Shown here: positions 1 to 7,856 of the stretch, piece after piece | How positions within the stretch are numbered: position 1 is the stretch's first letter | Layout of the letters: every line of letters starts with the position of its first letter | Notes under the pieces: model-generated | What the model was told of the DNA's origin: nothing | What the model saw: only the letters and a program-made list of their open reading frames with translations | The model's database searches: none | Position numbers and translations under genes: made by a program | Origin: Allonocardiopsis opalescens | GTDB lineage: Bacteria > Actinomycetota > Actinomycetes > Streptosporangiales > Streptosporangiaceae | Direction: 5' to 3' | Assembly: GCF_003002095.1 (NCBI RefSeq) | Contig: NZ_PVZC01000005.1 | Span: forward strand, 496,001-560,000 | DNA length: 64,000 nucleotides

Positions 1-380
1 GCGACCGGCGGAACCGCGAGCTCTCCGATCCGGGCGACAAGTTCCACCACGGCGGGCAGGTCGACCGAACCAGGTTCGAAGCCCGCGGACCGCGCCGAGA
101 CCGGCTCGAAGCCGAGCACGACCCAGGCATCGTCCTCAGCCCGCCACCGAAGCGGCGGCGAGATCGGCACAACGTGTGGGTCGATCAGCCCTTCCCGCAC
201 CAGCGACTCACGGCGTCCCCCCGGCCGGTTGGGCACCGCCTTGACGAAGAACGCCCCCTTCTCACAGGTCACGATCCCCGCCACATCGGCGTCGGCCCCG
301 CGCCTGGCAGCGGAGACCTCGAAGACCTCGCCCGTGTGCGGCGCGATCAGGGCCGTGAACTCCGGTCCGGGAAGGGTCAT
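1..380 (-). CDS. Aminoglycoside phosphotransferase-like protein, N-terminal part
   Basis: The minus strand reads open from an ATG at 380 to the window edge, so only the first ~126 residues are present. A GAGGA ribosome-binding site lies a few bases upstream. The translation begins MTLPGPEFTALIAPHTGEVF and has a strand pattern ending in a segment of the type PGSVDLPAV, which I know from small actinobacterial APH/choline-kinase-like proteins. The catalytic loop lies outside the window, so the family call rests on general resemblance. It follows the graspetide methyltransferase by 65 bp on the same strand. It may be cotranscribed with that cluster, either as an auxiliary kinase or as an unrelated passenger. 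Confidence 0.5.
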   Translation of the reverse strand, partial: MTLPGPEFTALIAPHTGEVFEVSAARRGADADVAGIVTCEKGAFFVKAVPNRPGGRRESLVREGLIDPHVVPISPPLRWRAEDDAWVVLGFEPVSARSAGFEPGSVDLPAVVELVARIGELAVPPV

Positions 381-445
381 CGTCAGGTCCTCAATCCCGG
401 GGCTTGCACCCGCTGGTCGGGTCGCGCCGCTGCTCGCGGAGGCGA

Positions 446-1654
446 TCACTGCGGAAGGCGGAACGCCAAGGCCGGGACGCCCGGGAGATAGACCTCTTGC
501 CGGTCGGGCTCCACGCGGACCCGGAAATGACCGGGGCCCGGTTCGCCTGCGGCGTCCCAGGCGTCCAAAGCGGCCTCGATGGCGTCCCACAGCGCCGCCC
601 GTCCGCCCTGGCGGACCACCCAGTCACCCCCTTGGGGCGTGAGGCTCGCGGCGCTTCCGGTGACCGGGTCGGTGAAGTAGACCGTGTCGCCCACCGTCGA
701 CATGACGGCGTGGGGGGCGGCGAGCTGGGCGAGGAAGCGGGCGAAGAACGTCGCCTCGTCGGTGGGCGTGATCCGCGCGGGAGCATGCCGGGCCAGCCTC
801 GGCGGGCCGTCGAGAAGCCCTTGCCAGTGGCCGGGGCTCCCCGGCGCGGGAGGCAGGTGGGTGCGGGCCAGCATGAATGAGATCGTCCCGTCCAGCAGCG
901 GCCCTTCGGCGGTACCGGCCACGGGATCGGCGACGGTGAGCAGCGCGCGGGCCGATCCGTTCAGCCACCCCGACAGGGTGCTGAGGATCTTCCCGCCCGG
1001 CCTGCTCTGCGCGATCCAGCCGGCCGGGATGCTGCGGACCGAGCAGGCGGCGACGATCCGGTCATAGGGCGCGTAGGGCCAGTAGCCGTACAGGCCGTCG
1101 GCGACGGCCAGGCCGGGCCGGTACCCGCAGCCGTAGAGCGCTTCGGCCGCCTGGGCCGCGCGGCGCGGGTCGACTTCGAGCGAGACGATGTCGCCCTCGT
1201 CACCGAGCCACTGGCAGGCCAGCGCGGTGGAGTAGCCGGTACCGGTGCCGATCTCCAGGACGTCGTGGCCGGGCCGCAGCTCGGCGTCCAGCCACATCCG
1301 CAGCACGAGGGAGGGCAGGGTGGACGAGGACGTCGGAGTACCGCCGGTCCGGGGCGCGGGGTGCTCCCAGTCGGGTTCGTCGCCGTCGAACTGGGTGACC
1401 AGTGTCGTATCGGTGTAGACGGTCCGCAGCCAGCGGTCGGGGTCGGTGGCCGCGGTGACCGGCTCCCATACCGGCAGACCGTCCTCGGCGGCCCCGGCCT
1501 GGAGGTAGAAGCCGGGCGTGAACGCGTGCCGGGGCACCGCCCGCGCCGCCGCCCGCCACCCGGGATCGCTGAGCAGCCCCTCCGCGGCCAACTCCTCGGC
1601 CAGCTTCCGGCGCAGGGGGGCGGCGGCGACCGCATGGCTGGTGGGCGTGCTCAT
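446..1654 (-). CDS. PCMT-like O-methyltransferase of an ATP-grasp peptide maturation system
   Basis: This 402-residue protein is a class I SAM-dependent methyltransferase of the protein-L-isoaspartate O-methyltransferase (PCMT) type. The SAM-binding motif LEIGTGTGYSTAL lies near residue 137. An N-terminal region typical of PCMT relatives includes PRHAFTPGFYL, and a C-terminal extension of about 170 residues makes it longer than a stand-alone PCMT (~210 residues). In graspetide systems such enzymes methylate an Asp side chain, which can then cyclise to an aspartimide. Its start lies 4 bp after the stop of the ATP-grasp gene, so the two are translated together. The role as RiPP tailoring enzyme is inferred from family and context. 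Confidence 0.88.
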   Translation of the reverse strand: MSTPTSHAVAAAPLRRKLAEELAAEGLLSDPGWRAAARAVPRHAFTPGFYLQAGAAEDGLPVWEPVTAATDPDRWLRTVYTDTTLVTQFDGDEPDWEHPAPRTGGTPTSSSTLPSLVLRMWLDAELRPGHDVLEIGTGTGYSTALACQWLGDEGDIVSLEVDPRRAAQAAEALYGCGYRPGLAVADGLYGYWPYAPYDRIVAACSVRSIPAGWIAQSRPGGKILSTLSGWLNGSARALLTVADPVAGTAEGPLLDGTISFMLARTHLPPAPGSPGHWQGLLDGPPRLARHAPARITPTDEATFFARFLAQLAAPHAVMSTVGDTVYFTDPVTGSAASLTPQGGDWVVRQGGRAALWDAIEAALDAWDAAGEPGPGHFRVRVEPDRQEVYLPGVPALAFRLPQ

Positions 1655-1658
1655 GTGG

Positions 1659-2603
1659 TCATCCTGCCTGGAGAAGGTCGGCGAAGGCGTCGGCGATCCG
1701 CTCGGATTCAGGCAGGAATCCCCATTGCCCGTTGGGATTGCACTCGATCCACACCGTCTGGCCTTGGCTGGTCAGAGCCAGGTCGAAGCAGCCGAACACC
1801 AGGCCGAAGCCGCGCAGGTAGGCGCGCAGCCGTCCGACGAGATCGTCCGCCAGGGTGAGCGGAGCGTAGTCGAGTTCGGCCCACGATCCCGCCCGCCAGT
1901 CCAGGCCCCGACCGGCTGGGGCGGTGATCCTCCATGCGAACACCGCGTCACCGACGATCGTCACGCGGGCGTCGGCGACCTTGTCCCGCACCTCGGCCTG
2001 GAACAGGTGGGCGGTGACCGCCAGGCTGCCGTCGACCTCGGCGGCACTGACCGGCTGGGTCCAGATCGCACCGGCCTTCCCGTCGACGGACGGGACGCCC
2101 CGGAAGGTCTTGTAGACCAGCGGTCCGTGCTCGGCCTCGAAGCGCGCGACGGCGGCGGGATCGTTGGTGATGAGCGTCGGCGGCACCGCCAGGCCGAGCC
2201 CGGCCGCGGCTTGGAGTTGCAGCGGCTTGTACTCGGCTCTCGCGGTGGCGAACACGTCGTTGACGTGCAGGACGGGCAGACCCGCCAGCAGACCGCCGAG
2301 CCCGTGACGGGCCTCGGCGGTCGCGAACAGCCGGGCCTGCTCGGGTAGGTGGTCGAACCGCCAGGCGCCCGGCCGCCGGTGGTACACCGACCGCACCGCG
2401 CCGAGATTCAGCTCGCGGCTGAGGGTCGCGAGCCGCCCCGCCGGTCCGGGACCGGAACCGAGGCGGGCGGCGAAGGTCAGACCGTTCCCGATGTCGGCGG
2501 GATCGACGCGCACGACGGGGACGCCGCGCGTGTTGAGAGCGCGGATGACCATGCACGCGGTGACATCGTCGACGCTCGTGACGACAAGGACCGGGGCGGA
2601 CAC
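1659..2603 (-). CDS. ATP-grasp ribosomal peptide maturase (graspetide ligase)
   Basis: A 314-residue ATP-grasp ligase resembling the SAV_5884 family of peptide maturases. The N-terminal pre-ATP-grasp part opens with VLVVTSVDDVTACMVIRAL. The nucleotide-binding core follows, with the lysine strand GPLVYKTFRG (around residue 175) and the metal-binding end FDLALTSQ ... WIECNPNGQWGFLP (around residues 272-300), where the E and N bind Mg-ATP. Members activate Asp or Glu carboxylates of a precursor peptide and join them to Ser, Thr or Lys side chains, giving omega-ester or amide macrocycles. It sits between the precursor gene (18 bp upstream) and the methyltransferase (4 bp downstream). Confidence 0.9.
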   Translation of the reverse strand: MSAPVLVVTSVDDVTACMVIRALNTRGVPVVRVDPADIGNGLTFAARLGSGPGPAGRLATLSRELNLGAVRSVYHRRPGAWRFDHLPEQARLFATAEARHGLGGLLAGLPVLHVNDVFATARAEYKPLQLQAAAGLGLAVPPTLITNDPAAVARFEAEHGPLVYKTFRGVPSVDGKAGAIWTQPVSAAEVDGSLAVTAHLFQAEVRDKVADARVTIVGDAVFAWRITAPAGRGLDWRAGSWAELDYAPLTLADDLVGRLRAYLRGFGLVFGCFDLALTSQGQTVWIECNPNGQWGFLPESERIADAFADLLQAG

Positions 2604-2621
2604 GGGGCGGAGGCTCGTTCC

Positions 2622-2885
2622 TCAGTCGGGCGCGTAGTCGGTGGTGGAGTCGTCGGCGGACTGTGACTGGGGTTTGGAGCCGTCGGAGCCGCCGGAGTAG
2701 CTGGTAGTGCTCGTCTCCTTGTTGGTGCCGTGCTTGCCCAGTTCGATGACCTGCCCGGCGTCGTCGTAGCAGCGGGCGGTCTGGGTGACGGGGTCGAGTT
2801 CGGCGCGGCCGATCGGGCCCGGTACCGGGAGCCGGTCGGTCAGCCGGGACAGCCCCCATGGGAGCGGACCGCGGGCGGGTTCCAT
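2622..2885 (-). CDS. Graspetide precursor peptide (ATP-grasp target RiPP)
   Basis: An 87-residue peptide with the leader signature of putative ATP-grasp-modified RiPPs: PWGLSRLTDRLP at residues 9-20, then LDPVTQTARCYDDAGQVIEL at 30-49 and GKHGT at 50-54. The C-terminal ~30 residues form the likely core. They are rich in nucleophiles (Ser and Thr at 59-66, 70, 74, 76, 80-82) and Asp acceptors (68, 78, 79, 83, 87), ending in TTDYAPD. An Asp-Gly step at 68-69 would favour aspartimide formation after methylation. The ATG at 2885 is preceded by a clear GGAGG. It is the first gene of a minus-strand operon with the ligase and methyltransferase. A single cysteine is in the leader, so no lanthionine chemistry is expected. 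Confidence 0.88.
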   Translation of the reverse strand: MEPARGPLPWGLSRLTDRLPVPGPIGRAELDPVTQTARCYDDAGQVIELGKHGTNKETSTTSYSGGSDGSKPQSQSADDSTTDYAPD

Positions 2886-3025
2886 GCGGATGCCTCCGAA
2901 CAGGCGGCAACGAAATGGCCGACCGTAGGGTGACGGCCGGCCATCTCAGCGTAATCCTCCAGCGGCTGCTCGAACAGAGACGCGGGCGCGGACCGTGCCG
3001 CGTACGGCACCGCCCGTGCTCCGCC

Positions 3026-4324
3026 CTACTCGGCCACGAAGGTCGTCACGCTCCGGGCCGGCAGGACGCCGGTGAAGGTGTCGTTCGGCAGGGTCATCCG
3101 GCTCTGGAGTGCGAGGTTCCTGTTGGCGTCCGTCACCCAGGACGACACGCTCGACGCGGAGCTGTTCTCCAGGGTGAACTGCTGGTTGACCTGCGAGGTC
3201 CCCTTGTTGATGGCGACGATGACGATGCGGGAGCCGCCCCGGTAGGCCGAGGTGAAGACGTTCGCCTGCGGGGTCGGCGCCATGTCGATCCGGACGTAGC
3301 CGGGACGGATGAACTTGGCGAAGTGCGCCATGTTGGCGCCGCGCTTGCTGATCTGGCCGTCCTCGCGCATCGGGCCGTAGCTGCGCCGGATGTACCACCA
3401 CACGTAGGTCTGGAACTGGCCGTCCACCAGCGCGCGGTGGATGTGCTCGCCCACGTCGAGCGCCTGCGGCCACAGGTCCGCCGAATCGCTGCTGTTGGGG
3501 TGGTAGACCTCCGTCATCCACAGTTCCTTGCCCTGGCGCCGCTGCTGGTACAGGGGGTAGGGAAAGTCCCGGTGCTGCGTTCCGTACAGGTGCGCCCCGA
3601 GAATGTCGACATTGGCCCATGCCGCCGAATCGTTCAGAATCGGATCCGAGAAGCTCTTCACGTACTGGAAGGACTCCGGTGCGATGACCCTCGTCTCGAT
3701 CGATCCGGCATTCTCGCGCAGGAATCGGACCATCTCGGCGGGCGTCCACCAGGTCCATTCGTGCGCGTAATCGGGCTCGTTCTGGACCGAAATCGCGTAC
3801 AGGTTCACGCCGTTGTCCCGCATGAACCGGTAGAACTCGTTCAAGTGCTGCGCATAGGCGCCGTACATATTGTATCGGAGCCGCCTGGCGTCGGTCTGGC
3901 TGCCGCGCACGAAGGTCTCGACCATATTGGCGGGCGGATTCCACGGCGAGGCGATGACGACCGCGCCGTGCTCGATCGCGCGCCGCGCCGTCGCCACCTC
4001 GCGGCTCCAGTTCGCCCGGTCCTCGTGCACCGGAATCCGCAGTATCGAGAATCCGAGCTGGCCGGTGCCGTTGCCGAAGGCGGTGTCGCGCTGGGCGGCC
4101 GTCAGGTCGTTGATCCAGGCCGTGTGGTTCATACCGCCGAAGCCCCGGATCGTCTGCCGGTCGGCCAAGGTGTCGACGAGCACTTCCGCGGCGGCCGCCG
4201 CGGCCGGCCGCGCGGACATCGGGGCGACCGCCAGGAACGGGGCGGCGGTCATCGCCGCCAGCACGGACCTCCGGCTCGGCTGCTCCGGCCCTGCGGCCGC
4301 TGAGTCATTCCGAGGTGACGCCAT
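3026..4324 (-). CDS. xynC: Secreted GH30 subfamily 8 glucuronoxylanase
   Basis: A 432-residue exported xylanase. The start at 4324 is chosen because AGGAGGA lies just before it; a longer reading frame upstream has no such site. The N-terminus carries a Tat signal (SRRSVLAAM, then a hydrophobic stretch to an Ala-rich cleavage region). The mature part follows Bacillus XynC closely: SPWNPPANMVETF, the acid/base Glu in YAISVQNEPDYAHEW (residue 183) and the nucleophile Glu in LWMTEVYHPN (residue 272). The C-terminal beta domain ends VTTFVAE. The family cleaves methylglucuronoxylan next to glucuronosyl branches. A perfect CebR/CelR-type operator lies 168 bp upstream, implying cello-oligosaccharide control. 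The gene appears monocistronic. Confidence 0.94.
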   Translation of the reverse strand: MASPRNDSAAAGPEQPSRRSVLAAMTAAPFLAVAPMSARPAAAAAAEVLVDTLADRQTIRGFGGMNHTAWINDLTAAQRDTAFGNGTGQLGFSILRIPVHEDRANWSREVATARRAIEHGAVVIASPWNPPANMVETFVRGSQTDARRLRYNMYGAYAQHLNEFYRFMRDNGVNLYAISVQNEPDYAHEWTWWTPAEMVRFLRENAGSIETRVIAPESFQYVKSFSDPILNDSAAWANVDILGAHLYGTQHRDFPYPLYQQRRQGKELWMTEVYHPNSSDSADLWPQALDVGEHIHRALVDGQFQTYVWWYIRRSYGPMREDGQISKRGANMAHFAKFIRPGYVRIDMAPTPQANVFTSAYRGGSRIVIVAINKGTSQVNQQFTLENSSASSVSSWVTDANRNLALQSRMTLPNDTFTGVLPARSVTTFVAE

Positions 4325-4491
4325 TTCTCCTCCTAGTCGACCGGCGGCGCGAATTCGCGCCTTGTCGTCCCCCCTCACCTCGGTCGACGCCGTTTCACCG
4401 GATCGCACTCATCGTGAAAACGCCGCCGAAGGCTCCGCCATGGAAACGCCATGGGCGGGCCGCGCTTTCTCCCCAGGCAGGTCCATTAACC

Positions 4492-4505
4492 TGGGAGCGC
4501 TCCCA
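4492..4505. promoter_or_regulatory. CebR/CelR-type operator palindrome
   Basis: The sequence TGGGAGCGCTCCCA is a perfect 14-bp palindrome and matches exactly the known binding site of the LacI-family cellulose-utilisation repressors CebR (Streptomyces) and CelR (Thermobifida). It lies upstream of the glucuronoxylanase gene. No cebR gene is in the window. Confidence 0.9.
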
Positions 4506-4671
4506 ATACGTACTGGAAATTGTCATCGACTTACGGAACAACGGATCGATCGCACGTTAACCCCACACCCGGCGGCCGTCAAGCCATCCGTGACGGTCCG
4601 CCTACCGTCCGGAGGGACCGGCGCGGAGGCCCGCTGATCGAAATCCGGGCCGCTCAGTAGCATGGCCCGTC

Positions 4672-5223
4672 ATGAGCGCATTGATCGTCACGATCGGGCT
4701 GGCGTTCGCGGGCTATGTCGCCACCTACATCAATGGTCTGCGCCTGGCTCAGCGCCAAGAACGCCTCGCCCGGGTGAATCGCCAGCTCAGCGATCTCTAC
4801 GGCCCCTTGTTCGCCCTTTCGGAATCCAGCCGCCGCACCTTCGACGCCTTCAAGGAGCGCCACGCCCGCCCCGGCGGCGTATCGCCCTTCGCCCACGAGA
4901 CGCCGCCGACCGAGGAGGAGCTGGCCGAGTGGCGGCTGTGGGTCACCACCGTCTTCCTGCCGAACAACCGGGCCATGCGCGACCTCGTCGTCCGGCACGC
5001 CGATCTGCTGACCGAGGCGGAGATGCCGCCGCTGCTGCTCCAGCTCTGCGCGCACGTGTCGGGCTACGAGGTCACCGCCGCCCGGTGGGCTCAGGGCGAC
5101 TACGCGGAGCACCTGTCGGTGGTGTGGTTCCCCACCGACGAGCTGGGGCCCTATGCGCGGGAGGAGTTCTCCAAGCTGAAGCGGGAGCAAGAGCGCCTGC
5201 TGGGAAGGCGGTCCGGCCGCTGA
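4672..5223 (+). CDS. Membrane-anchored hypothetical protein
   Basis: A 183-residue protein with one N-terminal membrane helix (LIVTIGLAFAGYVATYINGL) followed by a charged, mostly helical cytoplasmic part beginning LRLAQRQERLARVNRQLSDL. This layout is typical of small conserved bacterial proteins whose function I do not recognise. A -10-like TAGCAT lies about 11 bp before the ATG at 4672 without a convincing ribosome-binding site, so translation may be leaderless. It is flanked by genes on the opposite strand and probably stands alone. No catalytic motif is evident. Confidence 0.75.
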   Translation: MSALIVTIGLAFAGYVATYINGLRLAQRQERLARVNRQLSDLYGPLFALSESSRRTFDAFKERHARPGGVSPFAHETPPTEEELAEWRLWVTTVFLPNNRAMRDLVVRHADLLTEAEMPPLLLQLCAHVSGYEVTAARWAQGDYAEHLSVVWFPTDELGPYAREEFSKLKREQERLLGRRSGR

Positions 5224-5251
5224 GCGGCCGGCCGCCGTCCGCGCGCCCCGG

Positions 5252-5704
5252 CTACGAGGCGCAGACCTCGTTTCCCTCGGGGTCCCGCATCTGCCACCAG
5301 TGCCCGGCCGGCCCCTGGTCGTACTCCCGGACGCGGGTCGCCCCCAGCCCTTCCAGCCGGGCCACCAGCCTTTCCAGTCCGTCGGGCTCGCTGTGGACGT
5401 CGATGTGCAGGCGGTTCTTGCCGGACTTGCCCTCGGGCACGTCCTGGAACAGCAGCCGCCGACCGTGGCCGACGCCGCTGGTGGGGTCGAAGGGGTCGTC
5501 GGGGTGGCGGACCGCCGCATAGCCGCGGAAGTTCTTCCGGCCGCGGTGCTCCACGACCGCCTCCGCGCCGAGGTGTCCGGCGGCCAGCAGCCGCTCGATG
5601 AGCGGGGTGGGGTCCTCCACCTCGTACTCCAGGGCCGCGGCCCAGAAGTCCGCGATGACGGGCGCGTTCGCGCTGTCGATGACCAGCTTCCAACCGAGTG
5701 CCAT
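5252..5704 (-). CDS. VOC-family glyoxalase-like protein
   Basis: A 150-residue protein with two beta-alpha-beta-beta-beta units of the vicinal oxygen chelate fold. It opens with LGWKLVIDSANAPVIADFWA, where the module typically starts, has NRLHIDVHSE in the middle and ends with the classic GHWWQMRDPEGNEVCAS. Members include dioxygenases, glyoxalases and resistance proteins; the substrate cannot be deduced. The stop is 28 bp from the stop of the convergent membrane protein gene. The promoter overlaps a palindrome and places transcription start at or near the ATG, so the mRNA is probably leaderless and under repressor control. Confidence 0.88.
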   Translation of the reverse strand: MALGWKLVIDSANAPVIADFWAAALEYEVEDPTPLIERLLAAGHLGAEAVVEHRGRKNFRGYAAVRHPDDPFDPTSGVGHGRRLLFQDVPEGKSGKNRLHIDVHSEPDGLERLVARLEGLGATRVREYDQGPAGHWWQMRDPEGNEVCAS

Positions 5705-5741
5705 GTAACCAGTTATACGGGTTACGAGGAGTCCGCCGCAA
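5705..5741 (-). promoter_or_regulatory. Leaderless promoter with overlapping palindromic operator
   Basis: On the minus strand TTGCGG (5736-5741) and TATAAC (5712-5717) are separated by 18 bp, and the -10 ends 7 bp before the ATG of the VOC gene. The inverted repeat GTAACC-N9-GGTTAC (5705-5725) covers the -10 and the start site. Binding of an ArsR, TetR or MarR-type repressor there would block RNA polymerase. The regulator itself is not identified. Confidence 0.6.
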
Positions 5742-5878
5742 GCCGCCGTCCGGACGGGACGCCGCCCGCATGGCCCGTCCGGACCCGGCGTCGACGCCCG
5801 GTTGAGGCTTTCGGCGCGGTGCGGCAGCCCGGATCGACAGAAGCCTAAACCGGCTGTTCAACGATACGATTCATACAC

Positions 5879-6073
5879 ATGACCAAGGACATTCGCGGCT
5901 TCACGCCTGCGTCCCGTCCCGCTCCCGGTGCGCCGACGCCCCCGGACCCGGACGGCACGGAGATCTCCAACGAACTGCTCGCCGGTCTCATCCACCGCGG
6001 CGGCTTCCGGTCGGCCGCCCTGGAGATCCTCCGCGCGGCCGCGCTCACCGAAGGGCACCGCCGTGGCGGATGA
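5879..6073 (+). CDS. Small hypothetical protein (64 aa) coupled to an immunity-like gene
   Basis: A short reading frame starting MTKDIRGFTPASRPAP with a Pro-rich first third and a helical C-terminal part (NELLAGLIHRGGFRSAALEI). A -10-like TACGAT lies 8 bp before the ATG, consistent with a leaderless transcript. Its last 11 bp overlap the start of the Imm5-like gene, so the pair is probably translationally coupled. I do not recognise the family. It could be a small regulatory partner, or merely a leader frame. Confidence 0.5.
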   Translation: MTKDIRGFTPASRPAPGAPTPPDPDGTEISNELLAGLIHRGGFRSAALEILRAAALTEGHRRGG

Positions 6074-6602
6074 CTCCGCCGCGATCGAACTCGACCTGCC
6101 CGAACTCCGCGAGGTCGCCCGCTACGCGGCGGCGTGCGCACGTCCCGCCCTGGCGCTCTTCGAACACGAGCGGCCCGACGACCGCCGTCCGCGCGCCGCG
6201 ATCGAGGCTGCGCAGGGCTTCGCGGACGGCGCCCGGCGGACCAAGTCGATCCGCGACAGCGCCTGGGCCGCGCACCGGGCCGCCCAGGAGACCCGCGACG
6301 CCGGGTTGGCCGCGGCGAGCGAGGCGGCCCGCGCCGCCCTCGCCGCGGCCAGCGCCCCCTACCTGCACCCCCTGGCCAAGGCCACCCAGGTCAAGCACAT
6401 CCTCGGAGCGGCCGCCCACGCCGCCCGAGCCCTCGAACTCGCCGCCGGAGACGACCCCGCCGCCGCGGCCGACCACCTCGCCCGCGCCCGCGCCCTCGCC
6501 AAGCCCGTCATGGCGGACGTCCTGCGGCGCTACCCGCCCGCCCCGCACGGCGGCGGACGCGTCGGCGAACTCCTCCGCCAACTGGACGCGTTCCTACGCT
6601 GA
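6063..6602 (+). CDS. Putative immunity protein (Imm5-like, often called exonuclease SbcC)
   Basis: A 179-residue helical, Ala-rich protein starting at a GTG (ADDSAAIELDLPELREVARY) and containing HPLAKATQVKHILGAAAHAA, a signature of actinobacterial proteins annotated as putative immunity protein or, wrongly, exonuclease SbcC. No nuclease motif is present. Polymorphic toxin immunity proteins of this class bind and neutralise a partner toxin. No toxin gene is adjacent, apart from the 64-residue frame it overlaps by 11 bp, so it may be an orphan immunity gene. It is followed directly by copy 1 of the 75-nt repeat. Confidence 0.7.
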   Translation: MADDSAAIELDLPELREVARYAAACARPALALFEHERPDDRRPRAAIEAAQGFADGARRTKSIRDSAWAAHRAAQETRDAGLAAASEAARAALAAASAPYLHPLAKATQVKHILGAAAHAARALELAAGDDPAAAADHLARARALAKPVMADVLRRYPPAPHGGGRVGELLRQLDAFLR

Positions 6603-6629
6603 CCGGCCACAGCGTGCGCACGGACGCCC

Positions 6630-6704
6630 TTTGGGCCTTGTGCTGCACAAGCCAGGGCGGAACCCTATTGACCAAGGGGCTTCCCCCGCGACGATCCGAC
6701 GGCC
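6630..6704 (+). repeat. 75-nt intergenic repeat family A, copy 1
   Basis: Begins TTTGGGCCTTGTGC and contains a near-perfect hairpin (GGCCTTGTGC-T-GCACAAGCC) followed by GGGCGGAACCCTATTGACCA and a small GGGG/CCCC stem. It recurs with about five changes at 14086-14160, and its central part recurs on the minus strand at 26691-26746. Here it lies between the convergent immunity-like and kinase genes. Confidence 0.85.
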
Positions 6705-6716
6705 GATCCGACCGGC

Positions 6717-7826
6717 TCAGCCCGCCGCGACCGGGAGGCTCACTTCGAAGCGGCAGCCGCCCGGCACATTGCGGACCGTCGCGTGGCCGGAGTGGGCGCG
6801 GACGATGCCGTTGACGATGGCCAGGCCGAGGCCCGCTCCGGCCGGAGGTGTGCGGGCGTCGGTGCCGCGCCAGCCGGTGTCGAAGACGCGCGGGAGGTCG
6901 GCCGGGGCGATACCCCCGCAGCCGTCGGTCACCGAGACCACCACCCGGTCCGCCTCGGCGTGCGCGGCGACCGCGACGGTGCCGTCGGCCGGGGTATAGC
7001 GGATCGCGTTGGCCAGCAGGTTCACGATCACGCGCGTCATCTCGCCACTGTCGACCTCGACCGGGACGCCGTCGACCTCCGTGCCGACCAGGCGCACACC
7101 CGAGCTGCGGGCCAGCGGCTCGGAGGCGGCCAGGGCGTCCGACACCAGGTCGTACACGGAGACGCGCGCCAAATCGAGCGGGATGGAGCCGGACTCGATC
7201 CTGGACAGCTCGAACAGGTCGTCGACCATCGTGCCCAGCCGCTCGACCTCGGTACGGATCTGGCGGTGGTAGCGGTCGGGGTCGGGCGCGATCCCGTCCT
7301 CCAGCGCCTCGGCCATCGCGCGCAGCCCCGCCAGCGGGGTGCGCAGGTCGTGGGAGATCCAGGCGACCAGCTCGCGCCGCGACGCGTCCAGGCGCCGCTC
7401 GCGCTCGCGGGACGCGGCCAGCTTCGCGTTCGTGGCGGCCAGCTCGCGGCCGAGCGCGGACAGCTCGGAGGTGAAGGGCGGCCGCGGCGCGGTGAAGTCG
7501 TCGCCGCCGAGCAGCCGGGTGGCGCGCGTCAGCTCCGCGCTGGACGCGATCACCCACCGCCCGAGCAGCAGCGCCGTGGCCAGCGACACGACGGCCGCCA
7601 TCGCGCACACCGTGGTGACGACCCATAGATCGTGTTCCGACAGGAACATCGCCCGCGCCACCGACAGCGTGCCGGCCAGCATCGCCCCCACCGCGACGGC
7701 CGCCACCACGGCCAGCGCCACCGACACCGACCGGTTCCGCAGCAGCCGCAGCACCACCGCCCCGAGCAGCCCCGCCACGGCCGCCCCGGCGAAGGCGAAC
7801 AGCGCGATCAGCAGCACGTCCCGCAC
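6717..7826 (-). CDS. Two-component sensor histidine kinase
   Basis: A 369-residue membrane kinase with hydrophobic segments in the first ~95 residues (roughly 5-28, 36-58, 70-93), a HAMP-like linker, a HisKA domain with the phospho-acceptor His in SHDLRTPLAGL and a HATPase domain with the N box ANAIRYTP, DGCGGI and GAGLGLAI. It starts at a GTG with GGAGG nine bases upstream. The OmpR-type regulator at 10533-11267, same strand, is the natural partner, but 2.7 kb carrying two opposite-strand genes now separates them. A 22-bp tandem repeat lies just upstream of its start and could be a regulatory site. Confidence 0.92.
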   Translation of the reverse strand: MRDVLLIALFAFAGAAVAGLLGAVVLRLLRNRSVSVALAVVAAVAVGAMLAGTLSVARAMFLSEHDLWVVTTVCAMAAVVSLATALLLGRWVIASSAELTRATRLLGGDDFTAPRPPFTSELSALGRELAATNAKLAASRERERRLDASRRELVAWISHDLRTPLAGLRAMAEALEDGIAPDPDRYHRQIRTEVERLGTMVDDLFELSRIESGSIPLDLARVSVYDLVSDALAASEPLARSSGVRLVGTEVDGVPVEVDSGEMTRVIVNLLANAIRYTPADGTVAVAAHAEADRVVVSVTDGCGGIAPADLPRVFDTGWRGTDARTPPAGAGLGLAIVNGIVRAHSGHATVRNVPGGCRFEVSLPVAAG

Positions 7827-7856
7827 CGTGTCACGCCTCCTCTCCGCCAGGACCGA

